Part shown: piece after piece, positions 1-8,700 of the stretch
How the letters are laid out: each line of letters opens with the position of its first letter
How positions within the stretch are numbered: position 1 is the stretch's first letter
DNA from: Elusimicrobiota bacterium
GTDB lineage: Bacteria > Elusimicrobiota > Elusimicrobia > UBA1565 > UBA9628
NCBI GenBank assembly: GCA_013044195.1
Contig: JABEUV010000043.1
Coordinates: 1-42,459, forward strand
Length of the DNA stretch: 42,459 nucleotides
Reading direction: 5' to 3'
Notes under the pieces: model-generated
Told to the model about the DNA's origin: nothing
Databases searched by the model: none
What the model saw: only the letters and a program-made list of their open reading frames with translations
Program-made: the position numbers and the translations under genes

Positions 1-281
1 TATTTGAGCGGTTGGGCGTAGCCCAGGAAGCCGTATTGGTCGGCCAGTATGCCGCTGTGGAAGCTGGTCTCCAATTCCGGGGCCGTCGCCGCGGCGACGC
101 CGGCGGGATTGACGCCCAGCGAGGAGATGCCGCCGTCGACGCCCGTGTACGCTCCGCCCATCGCGGCGACGTCCGCGGAGACGGGCAGGCGCAGGACCGC
201 CGCACCCGCCTGCATGGCCGCGCGCGCGGCGGGGGCCGCGCCGACGACGACGGCGGCGGCGAGAAGAGCGGCGCGTCTCAT
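1..281 (-). CDS. PorV/UPF0164-like outer-membrane beta-barrel protein, N-terminal part (continues past window start)
   Basis: Reverse frame from ATG at 281: MRRAALLAAAVVVGAAPAARAAMQAGAAVLRLPVSADVAAMGGAYTGVDGGISSLGVNPAGVA..; signal peptide followed by the 'AAMGGAYTGV..ISSLGVNPAG' pattern typical of PorV/UPF0164 proteins; start overlaps the stop of the upstream gene (ATGA). Confidence 0.65.
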   Translation of the reverse strand, partial: MRRAALLAAAVVVGAAPAARAAMQAGAAVLRLPVSADVAAMGGAYTGVDGGISSLGVNPAGVAAATAPELETSFHSGILADQYGFLGYAQPLK

Positions 282-1780
282 CGGATCACGACGATCTTCT
301 GCTTCGCGTCGATCTTTTGGCCGGTCACGTGGAGGACGTAGACGCCGCTCGGCGCGGGCGCGCCGGAGGCGAAGGCGCCGTTCCAGGTCAGGTTCAGCGT
401 GCCCGGCCCCTGCGGCCCGTCGTAGAGCGTGATCACGCGCCGGCCGTCGATGGTGAAGATGCGGGCGGTGGTCTGGCCGGGATTGTAGACGGTGATCGCG
501 ATCTTGGTGGAGGTCGTCGCGGTGCGCGGGCTGATCAGATTGTCGAGCACGGTCACGGTGCCGGGCTGGAAGGTGATCTGAAAGGCGCTGAGCAAGGTCG
601 TCGAGGCGCCGTCGGCGTTGGTCACGGTCAGGTCGCGTGGTCCGGGAGAGGCGCCGACCGTGTTGATGGTTCCGGTCAAGGTCTCGTCGTTGACGGTGAG
701 GACGGAGGTGGGGGTGATGTTCGCCGCGCCGGCCCCGGTGAGCACGAACGAGGCGCCCGGGGAGAAGATTTCGCCGGAGATCGTCACCGCGGCGGCGGCG
801 ACGGTGTTATCCATGGCCGTCGGCGCCATGGAGACCGGCGCGGGTTCTCCGGTCAGAGAGGAGTCCGCGTCATAGGCCGCAATGACGGGATTATACTCGC
901 CGTAGTAGAGCCGCCAGCGGAAGGTGTCCGTCGAGCGCGTCGGCGCGGCGCCGAACAACGCGCTGGTCGAAAAAGTCGACACGCGTACGCCGGTTTCCAG
1001 AGTGAAGCCCGTGCCGCTATTGTCGGCGGAGAGAGCGCTGAGGATGCTGGTCGCGGTGGATTGCCCGACGGCCGGCTCGGTGAAGAACAGGCGCACGCGG
1101 CCGTCGGTCAGTTCCGACGCGCCGACTTGGTAGGCGACGGTCGCGACGGCGATCACGGGAGGCGTCCAGGTCAGACCCTGATCGGTCGACACGGTCGTGT
1201 AGATTAGGCGGTTGGCCGGATCGGTCAAGCCGTCGACGTTCTGCACGTAATACATTCTCCAGCCGGCGCCGCCCTGGAGTTGGACGACGCTGGGCGAGCC
1301 GACGTAGGCCGCGCCGCCGCTGGCCTGGAGCCGCACGCCGGAGTCGTTGATCCAACTGAGACCGTCGGTCGACTTCGCGCTGACGATCTGGTAGGAGGCG
1401 CTCGACGTCTGGATCGAGTATTCCATGCGAAAGCCGCTGCTGAGCGCAACCACCGAAGCGCCGGTGATGAAGGCCGCGGAAACCGAGGGCAAAGTCGTCG
1501 TGCTGACGTCGCCGCCCGTCGCCTCGGCGGTCCACGCGGCGCCGTCGGGCGACTGCGCGCTGCGCACCGCGTAGGCCGCGCTCGAGCTGTACAGATAATA
1601 CAGCCGGATCGGGTAGGGCGTGGGAGGTGAAACGGGGGCGACGCACAGCGGCAGGGCGCTGGAGATGGACACGTTCGTTTCCGCATTGAACTGCGGCGTG
1701 GCGCGGGCGCGCGCGGCGGACAGCAGAAGCAGCGCCATACACGCGTGCGCCGCCGTCGATCCCCAGTTCTTGTTGGTCAT
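278..1780 (-). CDS. secreted sialidase-like repeat protein with IPT/TIG domain and FlgD-like C-terminal Ig domain
   Basis: ORF 278..2098 trimmed to MTNKNWG.. (ATG at 1780), signal peptide; C-terminus 'TARIFTIDGRRVITLYDGPQGPGTLNLTWNGAFASGAPAPSGVYVLHVTGQK' is FlgD-like. Confidence 0.75.
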   Translation of the reverse strand: MTNKNWGSTAAHACMALLLLSAARARATPQFNAETNVSISSALPLCVAPVSPPTPYPIRLYYLYSSSAAYAVRSAQSPDGAAWTAEATGGDVSTTTLPSVSAAFITGASVVALSSGFRMEYSIQTSSASYQIVSAKSTDGLSWINDSGVRLQASGGAAYVGSPSVVQLQGGAGWRMYYVQNVDGLTDPANRLIYTTVSTDQGLTWTPPVIAVATVAYQVGASELTDGRVRLFFTEPAVGQSTATSILSALSADNSGTGFTLETGVRVSTFSTSALFGAAPTRSTDTFRWRLYYGEYNPVIAAYDADSSLTGEPAPVSMAPTAMDNTVAAAAVTISGEIFSPGASFVLTGAGAANITPTSVLTVNDETLTGTINTVGASPGPRDLTVTNADGASTTLLSAFQITFQPGTVTVLDNLISPRTATTSTKIAITVYNPGQTTARIFTIDGRRVITLYDGPQGPGTLNLTWNGAFASGAPAPSGVYVLHVTGQKIDAKQKIVVIR

Positions 1781-1839
1781 GGTGCGCCGTATGGCGGCCC
1801 GGGCGAGATTATATATATAAGCGGCCCGCGGACCGCGGC

Positions 1840-2682
1840 CTAAATCAAGTCCAGGCCCAGGTCGAGCGCGGGCGCGCTGTGCGTCAGGCGGCCGATGGAG
1901 ATGCGGTCCGGCCCCAGGCGTGCGAGCGCGAGGACGGTGTCCAGGCTCACGCCGCCGGAGATCTCCAATAGAACGCGCGGCGCCCGCGCGCGCAGGCGCC
2001 GGATCGCGGCGCGCAGAAGGCGCGGCGGCATGTTGTCGAGCAGGAGCACGTCGGGACGCAGCGCCAGGGCGCGCTCCGCCTGGACCAAGTCGTCGCACTC
2101 GACGATCAGTTTGGCGCGCGGACGCAGGCGGCGCAGCGCGCGCGCGCCTTCCTCAAGACTCCCGCCGAGGCGGTGGTTGTCCTTGACCATGGCCGCGTCG
2201 TAAAGGCCCATGCGATGGTTGACGCCGCCGCCGCAGACGACCGCGTATTTGTCCAGCGCGCGCCAGCCGGGAAGGGTCTTGCGCGTGTCGAGGATGCGCG
2301 CGCGCGTGCCGCGCACGCGGTCGGCGTAGCGCCGGGTCAGGCTGGCCACGCCGGACATGCGCTGCAGAAAGTTAAGCGCGGTGCGTTCGGCCGTGAGCAG
2401 GCCGCGTCCACCCGACACGTCCATGACCGCCTGTCCGGGGCGTACGCGCGCGCCGTCGCGGACCCGCGCGCGCACGCGCGCGCCGGGCGCGCAGGCGCGA
2501 AAGGCCGCCGCCGCGACATCTAAGCCGCAGACCACGCCGGCCTCCCGCGCGACCACCCGCGCGCGCACGCGCGCGTCCGCAGGAACGAAGAAGCGCGTGG
2601 TCAGGTCGCCGTCGCGGCCTAGGTCCTCGCGCAGCGCGGCGCGCAACAGCGGACGGTACGCCGAGGGTGCTAGGCGCTTCAT
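1840..2682 (-). CDS. nadC: nicotinate-nucleotide pyrophosphorylase (carboxylating)
   Basis: LREDLGRDGDLTTRFFVPADARVRARVVAREAGVVCGLDVA...RTALNFLQRMSGVASLTRRYADRV.GTRARILDTRKTLPGWRALDKYAVVCGGGVNHRMGLYDAAMVKDNH is the canonical NadC signature. Confidence 0.96.
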   Translation of the reverse strand: MKRLAPSAYRPLLRAALREDLGRDGDLTTRFFVPADARVRARVVAREAGVVCGLDVAAAAFRACAPGARVRARVRDGARVRPGQAVMDVSGGRGLLTAERTALNFLQRMSGVASLTRRYADRVRGTRARILDTRKTLPGWRALDKYAVVCGGGVNHRMGLYDAAMVKDNHRLGGSLEEGARALRRLRPRAKLIVECDDLVQAERALALRPDVLLLDNMPPRLLRAAIRRLRARAPRVLLEISGGVSLDTVLALARLGPDRISIGRLTHSAPALDLGLDLI

Positions 2683-3779
2683 TGCGCGGGAATGGGCGGC
2701 GGGCTGGTGGGCGGAGCGCCCATGTCGGGCGCGTCGGCGGGGACGGCGTCTACGCCCGGAGTCGACGGCTGAGAGGGGGCCCCGTCGACCGGGCGCAGGG
2801 CGGAGCGGCCCTGCGCGTCGAACACGTCGTAGGTGCCGTCGAGGAGGAGAAGAAGAACCTGGAGCTTGTCGCCGGTCGACTCCGAGAACTGCGCGCTCTT
2901 GACCCCCGGCGCGAGGTAGGCGAGGAACTGCGGCTCGCCGCTGGAGCGGTCATAAAGAAAAGCCTCGCGGCGCTCGCCGTAAATCTGCACCTCGCGCGTG
3001 GAGTCCGGGCTGACCACCGCCTGTTCGTTGGCGCCGCCGCCGTTCGAGTCGGCCGCCGCGATCGCGTCCGAGGAGTCGGTCGGTTCCGCGTCGGCCGACG
3101 CCGCCGGCTGTTGAAGGGTCTCGTCGTAGGGATAGTAGCTGTCGCCGATGACGACATACGGCGTCTGCGGCGCGTTCGGGTTGTTCCACCACCAGTAGTT
3201 GTCGTGCCAATAGAGCCAGCGGTCGGCTCCTTGGTCGTACCACCACCAGCGGTTGTCGTCGTAGCGCGTCCAGTAGAACTGCGGGCCGTTGTAGAAGCCG
3301 TACCAGTGCCGGCGGCCGTCGTACCAGTGCGCGTAGCGCATGCCGCCCACGTCGTGCCAATAGGGGTGGTTGACTCGCGTTTCCGAGGATTGCAGCGCCA
3401 GCGCGCGCCGGGCGAAGCCTTGGACTCCCGAGACAGCGCCGTGGTCGGGCGCGCGCCAGCCGCCGTTCCATTGCGGGCTGGGGCGCTGGGCGCTCCACGC
3501 GGACGGACGTCCCCAGGCGTTGGCCCGTCCGTTCGTCCGGCCGAAGCCCGTTCGCGGCGGGACGCGGGCGCCGCGCGGGCGCAGGCGCGCTCCCGGCCAC
3601 AGTTGCGGCGCGCGCGGGGCGCGCGGCCGGACGTAGGAGTACTGCGCGCGCGAGGCGCCCCACGCGCGGCGGGCGCCGCCGCGACCGGCGCCCCAGCCGT
3701 GACGTCCACCGTGGCCTTGGGCGAGTGCGGGCGCGGCGCACAGGACGAGGCTCAAGGCAAAGCGCAGGACGCGGTTCAT
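2679..3779 (-). CDS. secreted Trp/Tyr-rich hypothetical protein
   Basis: Signal peptide MNRVLRFALSLVLCAAPALAQG; aromatic-rich core 'HWYGFYNGPQFYWTRYDDNRWWWYDQGADRWLYWHDNYWWWNNPN'; stop overlaps nadC start. Confidence 0.75.
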   Translation of the reverse strand: MNRVLRFALSLVLCAAPALAQGHGGRHGWGAGRGGARRAWGASRAQYSYVRPRAPRAPQLWPGARLRPRGARVPPRTGFGRTNGRANAWGRPSAWSAQRPSPQWNGGWRAPDHGAVSGVQGFARRALALQSSETRVNHPYWHDVGGMRYAHWYDGRRHWYGFYNGPQFYWTRYDDNRWWWYDQGADRWLYWHDNYWWWNNPNAPQTPYVVIGDSYYPYDETLQQPAASADAEPTDSSDAIAAADSNGGGANEQAVVSPDSTREVQIYGERREAFLYDRSSGEPQFLAYLAPGVKSAQFSESTGDKLQVLLLLLDGTYDVFDAQGRSALRPVDGAPSQPSTPGVDAVPADAPDMGAPPTSPPPIPAQ

Positions 3780-3831
3780 GGGGTTAATCAACACTTTTTG
3801 AAGGGGGGAGTAAAGCGTCGGGGCGTGAAGA

Positions 3832-4986
3832 TCAGGCGGCGGCGCGGGAGGCGCTTGCGGTCATTTCATCGAAGGCGCGATGTGCGCGGGGCATCAGCGG
3901 CTCGACGAACGCGAACATCTCCCGATTGGTGTCGATATGGGAGGCGGCGTCGACCAGTTCCAGTCGGTGGAGGGAGGCTTTCCCGCGCGCGCGCACCAAG
4001 GCCGCGTAGCCCTCGGCGTGCGGACCGGACGGGATCAGGTAGTCGCGGCGGCCGGCGATCGAAACGAGCGGGATCTTGAGATCGCCGGTGTTCTCGAACC
4101 GCCGTATCGTCTCGCGCACGGAGGCGGGACGCGCGTCCAGGTCGTAGGACTCGGCGGGCCCCGCGTAGGCGGGGTCGACGTCGCCGAGAAAGAGGCCCAG
4201 CGAGGCCTCCCAGTACACCATCCGGTAGAACGCGCGCAGAGGATTCCAGCGTCCTTCGGCGGGCGGGTAGCCCGCGCGCGCCAGCGCGGCTTCGTCCCAG
4301 TGCGGGCCGGTGCCGGCGCGCAGGGCGGCGGGCAGTTCGCGCAGGAGGTTGCCGGCGTCGGCGCGCCAGAATACGCCGGAGACGTCCAGCGCGGCGTCGA
4401 AGAGCCCCGCGTCGGACTCGGCGGCGCGGCGTGCCACGTAGCCGCCGTTGGAGAGGCCGACGGCATAGGCGCGCTCGACCGGGCGGCCGTAGAAATCCGC
4501 GGCCTCGCGGCGCGCAAGCGCGCACAGCGCCTCCAGGCGCGAGGACCAGCGACGCACGGAATTGTCGGGCGAGTGAGGCATCAGCACGGTGTCGCCGTCG
4601 AGCACCAGTCGGCGCACGGCCTTGTCCGTCGCGGCGAAGGCGAAGCCCCGGCTCAGCGCGAAGTCGGAAAAATAGAGGTCGTAGGTGCGCTCGTCGGTGA
4701 TGCCGGACGCGGCGGCGCAAACCAGGCCGCCGTTCCAGTCGCGCGGCAGGCGCAGGACGAAGCGCGCTCGGTGGTCATCGGGGAGGGTTCCCGCGACGCG
4801 GCGTCCGGGCACGGGCTTGGGCAACGGCGTCCAATACTCTTTCGGCGGCGCGACATGCAGCGCGTCGGGCGCGAGCGTGCCCGACTGGCGCTCCGGGCGC
4901 GTGGTCAGATCGGCGGCTTCTTCGGCGGTGCGAACCGGTTTGACCGGCAGATCCGCGCGAAAGGCGAAGGAGCGCAGCAGGCTCAT
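3832..4986 (-). CDS. alpha/beta hydrolase (tannase / 3-hydroxybutyrate-oligomer-hydrolase-like)
   Basis: From MSLLRSFAFRADLP..; nucleophile elbow GLSNGGYVARRAAE, late 'SIAGRRDYLIPSGPHAEGYAALV' and His region 'DAASHIDTN'. Confidence 0.7.
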   Translation of the reverse strand: MSLLRSFAFRADLPVKPVRTAEEAADLTTRPERQSGTLAPDALHVAPPKEYWTPLPKPVPGRRVAGTLPDDHRARFVLRLPRDWNGGLVCAAASGITDERTYDLYFSDFALSRGFAFAATDKAVRRLVLDGDTVLMPHSPDNSVRRWSSRLEALCALARREAADFYGRPVERAYAVGLSNGGYVARRAAESDAGLFDAALDVSGVFWRADAGNLLRELPAALRAGTGPHWDEAALARAGYPPAEGRWNPLRAFYRMVYWEASLGLFLGDVDPAYAGPAESYDLDARPASVRETIRRFENTGDLKIPLVSIAGRRDYLIPSGPHAEGYAALVRARGKASLHRLELVDAASHIDTNREMFAFVEPLMPRAHRAFDEMTASASRAAA

Positions 4987-5108
4987 GGGTCCAACACCTG
5001 CGACAATTTGTCCGGCTGCTTGAGCGGGAAGTTGTGATCGCCGTCGACCTCGGTCGCGCACAGCGCGGCCGGCGCTCCGGGCTGAGCGAGCGCGCGCAAG
5101 TATCTCAT
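4983..5108 (-). CDS. 41-aa small ORF MRYLRALAQPGAPAALCATEVDGDHNFPLKQPDKLSQVLDP, overlapping the hydrolase start
   Basis: Read directly on minus strand; stop TGA overlaps the downstream ATG; TACAAT hexamer exactly 6 nt upstream of its ATG. Resembles the C-terminal end of an alpha/beta hydrolase. Confidence 0.4.
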   Translation of the reverse strand: MRYLRALAQPGAPAALCATEVDGDHNFPLKQPDKLSQVLDP

Positions 5109-5238
5109 GACGGGATTGTAAGTGAGACGCTCCCGTGACGATTAGGTCTCCCGGCCCTCTGCGTGCGCGGCAAAGGGCATGCGGCTCCTGGGTCTTTGGC
5201 GGATGGTTCACGGCGCGGGTCTTGGTAGAATGACGGCA

Positions 5239-5967
5239 ATGGCGCAATCCGAAGAGCTTTGGACGGCGTCGGTGGCGCGCGAAGGCTTCGCGTTCGCGCG
5301 CGCCGAGGACGTGCGCGCGCGGCTGTCCGGCGCGCTGGGCGGCTGGGACCGTTTCGCGGCCGGTTGGGAGGGCATGCCGCGCGACGCGTACATGGCCGAC
5401 GGCGGGCGCGACCGGCGCCGGCGCCACGCGGTGCTGACCGTGGCCTCCGACGGCTCCGCCGCGCTTCAGCCGCGACAGCCGCACTACCAGAGCCGGGCAT
5501 ACAACGCGCTCAACGGCGGCGTGGAGCGCTGGTATGAGCCGATGGCGCCGGAGATCGCGGCGGGAGCGCCACTGGCCGCCATCACGGCGCTGGGGGCAAG
5601 CCTCTTCGGCCGTCTGCGGCCCGCCGCCTCTTGGCGCGTGGAACTGCATCAGTTCCGCATTGAGGCGACCGCCGGTTCTCCCGGCCGCCCCACGCCGGAA
5701 GGCGTGCACCGCGACGGCGTGGACTACGTGCTGGTCCTGCTGGTGCGCCGTGAAAACGTGGCGCAGGGCACCACGACGGTGCACGACCCGTCCGGCCGCG
5801 GGCTGGGCGCCTTCACGCTCGCGGCACCGCTGGACGCCGCCTTCGTAGACGACGCGCGCGTCCTGCACGGCGTCACGCCCGTGACCGCGCTGGATCCCGC
5901 GCGGCCCGCGTTTCGCGACGTGTTGGTGGCGACCTATCGGGCCCTGGCTCCGGAGGCGAAATCGTGA
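5239..5967 (+). CDS. 2OG-Fe(II) dioxygenase family protein (PF10014-like)
   Basis: ELHQFRIEATAGSPGRPTPEGVHRDGVDYVLVLLVRRENVAQGTTTVHD...DDARVLHGVTPV contains the H-x-D...H pattern of this dioxygenase family. Alternative in-frame ATG at 5230. Confidence 0.8.
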   Translation: MAQSEELWTASVAREGFAFARAEDVRARLSGALGGWDRFAAGWEGMPRDAYMADGGRDRRRRHAVLTVASDGSAALQPRQPHYQSRAYNALNGGVERWYEPMAPEIAAGAPLAAITALGASLFGRLRPAASWRVELHQFRIEATAGSPGRPTPEGVHRDGVDYVLVLLVRRENVAQGTTTVHDPSGRGLGAFTLAAPLDAAFVDDARVLHGVTPVTALDPARPAFRDVLVATYRALAPEAKS

Positions 5968-6238
5968 GGATCGCCACCGCGGCGCTGGCGCTGTTCCCGG
6001 CGGTTCCGTGGGCGCGCGCTGCAACGTGTTCAGCTACGTGCTGAAAGATTACGACGCCCTGCGCACCTTCTGCCGCGGACTCCTGGCCCGAACCGACCGC
6101 GCGAAACTGACCCGCCACGAGTATTTTTTTGCCACATGGTCATGGGGCGACCTATCTCTCAAGGGCGACCCCGCGACGCTGCGCGACGGCGAATCCTTTG
6201 AGGCTCCGTGGCAAGCTTGCCGCTTCCCAACGATGTGA
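5964..6238 (+). pseudogene. possible frameshifted small exported protein
   Basis: GTG at 5964 gives signal-peptide-like VRIATAALALFPAVPWARA then a stop; another frame continues as FSYVLKDYDALRTFCRGLLARTDRAKLTRHEYFFATWSWGDLSLKGDPATL. Confidence 0.25.
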
Positions 6239-6363
6239 GGAACCGCGTCCGCCAAGCCCGGACGCAGGAACACCACGGCCTCGCCGAACATCAGCCCGTT
6301 CTTCGTGCCGCCCAGGGAGACCACGTCGACGCCCATCTCTGTAATCAACGCCGACCGGCTGGT
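6217..6363 (-). pseudogene. low-specificity threonine aldolase fragment
   Basis: Minus frame: SRSALITEMGVDVVSLGGTKNGLMFGEAVVFLRPGLADAVPHIVGKRQ, the PLP-lysine region of LtaE-type aldolases; preceded by an in-frame stop and truncated after 'GKRQ'. Confidence 0.75.
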
Positions 6364-6631
6364 CTACAGCGCCGCGCCGCCCCGCGTGCGCCTTCAGCCG
6401 GTCCAGGCTCATGACGCCGTTGCGGTTGACCACTTGGATCACGGGGCGCGGGGTCCGTGCTCGCCGAAACCGGAAGACGCCGCCCGCAGCGATGAGATCA
6501 TCACAAACACGTGACGGATCATCCATACCCTTCGCCTCCAGGCCTGGAATCTTCTCGTACCGCAGGAACTCTTTGACGTCGAAACCAGCGGTCGGTCGGA
6601 CATCGATTAGTTTAGCAGCGCTTAGGGTCAA
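6364..6631 (-). pseudogene. unidentified truncated coding fragment
   Basis: ORF MTLSAAKLIDVRPTAGFDVKEFLRYEKIPGLEAKGMDDPSRVCDDLIAAGGVFRFRRARTPRPVIQVVNRNGVMSLDRLKAH looks protein-like, then runs out of frame into the aldolase remnant. Confidence 0.3.
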
Positions 6632-7395
6632 TCGGCGCCAAGGCGCGGGGAAAGTGAGGCCTCAGCTCGTTCAATGATGCGACGAGCGCGCTCAAGTCTG
6701 TCGTGCCCAGGCACGTCCGTCCGCGCGGCAGCCGCGAGATAATCCGCGATCTGCCGCTGCGTGAGTGCGCCTTGGGTCGGGTCGTAGCCTGCCCGACGCG
6801 TCAGATCGACGGCGAACCGGTCGGCCTCGAACTCCTGGTCGGACGCTTGTCGATTGAGTTGCGGGCAGACGGCGGCCGTCAACTGGCGCCGGCGTTCCTT
6901 TCGGTCGTATGGCGTGTTCGGATTGCGCGGATGCGCCGCGAGCCATCGTCCACGAAGAAGCTTCTCCGTGTCCTCGGCGAGTTCCGCATGACGGTACTTC
7001 AAGTGACCTAGTTCATGGGCGATCACGAAGAAGATTTGCTCGTAGTTTGCCACGACGAATCGAAAATTCGAGCAGATCAAGACGGCATCGTAGGGCCGCA
7101 TCCCCCTGAAGGCCATCTCGCTGTAAGCGCTTGTCGTGCAGTCCCGCAGATCGTCGCGATTGAAGATCTGGAGTCGCGCATCGGGCAACCGGGCCAACTC
7201 CCTGGCCTGGTAGAAGGCTTTTTGGACGTCGACAAGAAGCTTCTGGGTATCCGCGTAAAGCGGCTCCAAGACACGCTGCCCGGCATTGGCCTGCGCGGAG
7301 GTGACGACGGGAGTCCGGCATGACAGCGGCATCTGATCATCCACGGAAGCGGCCATCGCGGGGACCGCCCAGAGGATGTAGAGCAAGGCGAGCAT
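6628..7395 (-). CDS. secreted M48-like zinc metallopeptidase
   Basis: MLALLYILWAVPAMAAS signal; FFVIAHELGHLKYRH (HExxH) and downstream 'SDQEFEADRFAVDL' zinc ligand motif. Confidence 0.8.
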   Translation of the reverse strand: MLALLYILWAVPAMAASVDDQMPLSCRTPVVTSAQANAGQRVLEPLYADTQKLLVDVQKAFYQARELARLPDARLQIFNRDDLRDCTTSAYSEMAFRGMRPYDAVLICSNFRFVVANYEQIFFVIAHELGHLKYRHAELAEDTEKLLRGRWLAAHPRNPNTPYDRKERRRQLTAAVCPQLNRQASDQEFEADRFAVDLTRRAGYDPTQGALTQRQIADYLAAAARTDVPGHDRLERARRIIERAEASLSPRLGAD

Positions 7396-7524
7396 GCCGA
7401 CAGTATACCCATCCGATGTGTCAATTTTTGTTCCAAAAGCCTTAACGTCATCTCCATCGGAATATGCGGTCAATCTTTCTATGTTGATGCAAGGTCCGGT
7501 TAATGACGCACGGGAGGCGAACCC

Positions 7525-7761
7525 ATGAACAACGATCAATTCAAAGGAAAATGGATGCAGTTTAAAGGCGAACTCAAGAATAAGTGGGGGAAGTTCACGG
7601 ACGACGACTTGCAGCAGATCCAAGGCAACTATGAGAAGCTGGTGGGCAAGGCCCAGGAACGCTACGGCGACAAGAAAGACGAAGTTCTGAAGTGGAGCGA
7701 CCAGTGGCACCAGCAGCCCGCGCAGTCGAAAAAAGAACACACGACTCTACGGCCCCATTGA
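7525..7761 (+). CDS. CsbD family stress-response protein
   Basis: MNNDQFKGKWMQFKGELKNKWGKFTDDDLQQIQGNYEKLVGKAQERYGDKKDEVLK; SD upstream. Confidence 0.95.
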   Translation: MNNDQFKGKWMQFKGELKNKWGKFTDDDLQQIQGNYEKLVGKAQERYGDKKDEVLKWSDQWHQQPAQSKKEHTTLRPH

Positions 7762-7784
7762 ACGAACAAGGAAAGGAGAAGATA

Positions 7785-8342
7785 ATGAAAATAAAGACAG
7801 GCATCGTATCGTTGTGCGCCGCGATGTTGATGGCCGCGACGCTCGTAAGTTCGGTGGTGGCGGCATCGGGAGATTCCGAGATGTCCGACACATGGATCAC
7901 CGCCAAGACCAAGATGTCCTTGTCGGCTGACCAGCGGGTCAAAGGACGCGACGTCAAGGTCGAAACGGAGCAGGGCCAAGTATTCCTGCGCGGGAAAGTC
8001 GATACGGCCGAGGCCAAGACCGCCGCGGAAGAGATCGCAAAAGGTATCGACAACGTCAAAAGCGTGAAAAATGAGCTCCAGGTCGTGGCTCCTTCCGAGC
8101 GAGAGGAAGTCGCGGTCAGCGATGAGGTCATAACCAAGCGCGTCAAGAAGAGCTTCGCCAAGCACCGCGCCCTACGCAAAGCGGGCATCGACGTCACGAC
8201 CAATGACGGCGTCGTCACGTTGACGGGCGAAGTTGCGAACATCACGACGAGCGCCGACGCGTCCTGGTCCGCTCGGAAGGAATCGGGCGTCAAGTCCGTG
8301 AAAAATGACCTGACGCTAAAGGATACAGCCAAGGCCTATTGA
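7785..8342 (+). CDS. periplasmic BON-domain (OsmY-like) protein
   Basis: Signal peptide; two BON-type repeats 'DRVKGRDVKVETEQGQVFLRGKVDTAEAK' and 'AGIDVTTNDGVVTLTGEVANITTSADA'; aaggagaag SD before ATG 7785. Confidence 0.9.
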   Translation: MKIKTGIVSLCAAMLMAATLVSSVVAASGDSEMSDTWITAKTKMSLSADQRVKGRDVKVETEQGQVFLRGKVDTAEAKTAAEEIAKGIDNVKSVKNELQVVAPSEREEVAVSDEVITKRVKKSFAKHRALRKAGIDVTTNDGVVTLTGEVANITTSADASWSARKESGVKSVKNDLTLKDTAKAY

Positions 8343-8366
8343 GCCGTCGGCAGTTTCGCCATCACC

Positions 8367-8400
8367 GCCCCTGCGGGGCAATTGAAGAGCCCGCAGGGGC
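8367..8400 (+). terminator. hairpin after BON gene
   Basis: gcccctgcggg ... cccgcaggggc inverted repeat, 11-bp stem, directly downstream of stop at 8342; no clear U-tract. Confidence 0.55.
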
Positions 8401-8547
8401 CGGATTAGGTCAAAAGAGGCACGCCGGCGTTCCAATTCTGAAAGAGTCCTTCGTCATTTTAAATGCAAAACACATTACCACTGCTGCAATGGGATGTCGC
8501 TCACGCCGCGCCTATACTGGGAATGCGTCGACTTCAGGAGAAATAAC

Positions 8548-8700
8548 ATGCCCACAATGCTGCTGGTCGTCCTGATCGTTCTGCTCCTCGGAACACTTCC
8601 CCATTGGCCGTACAGCACCGGCTGGGGCTACTATCCCAGCGGCGGAATGGGGATTGTCGTCTTGATCCTCTTAATCCTCATGGTGACGGGGCGGCTATAA
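8548..8700 (+). CDS. DUF3309 family small membrane protein
   Basis: MPTMLLVVLIVLLLGTLPHWPYSTGWGYYPSGGMGIVVLILLILMVTGRL; SD aggag upstream. Confidence 0.9.
   Translation: MPTMLLVVLIVLLLGTLPHWPYSTGWGYYPSGGMGIVVLILLILMVTGRL

Noticed and set aside
278-2098. 606-aa extended form of the first minus-strand ORF
   Set aside because: N-terminal 106 aa before MTNKNWG overlap nadC out of frame and are Arg/Pro/Ala-rich GC-shadow sequence; the signal peptide sits at MTNKNWG.
2450-2600. Alternating gcgcgc tracts (possible Z-DNA or tandem repeat)
   Set aside because: Lie inside nadC codons for Arg/Ala and match the genome-wide GC bias.
3832-6024. 730-aa minus ORF extending through the 2OG dioxygenase gene
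   Set aside because: Only the portion from 4986 downstream looks like protein; the upstream part is antisense to a well-supported dioxygenase.
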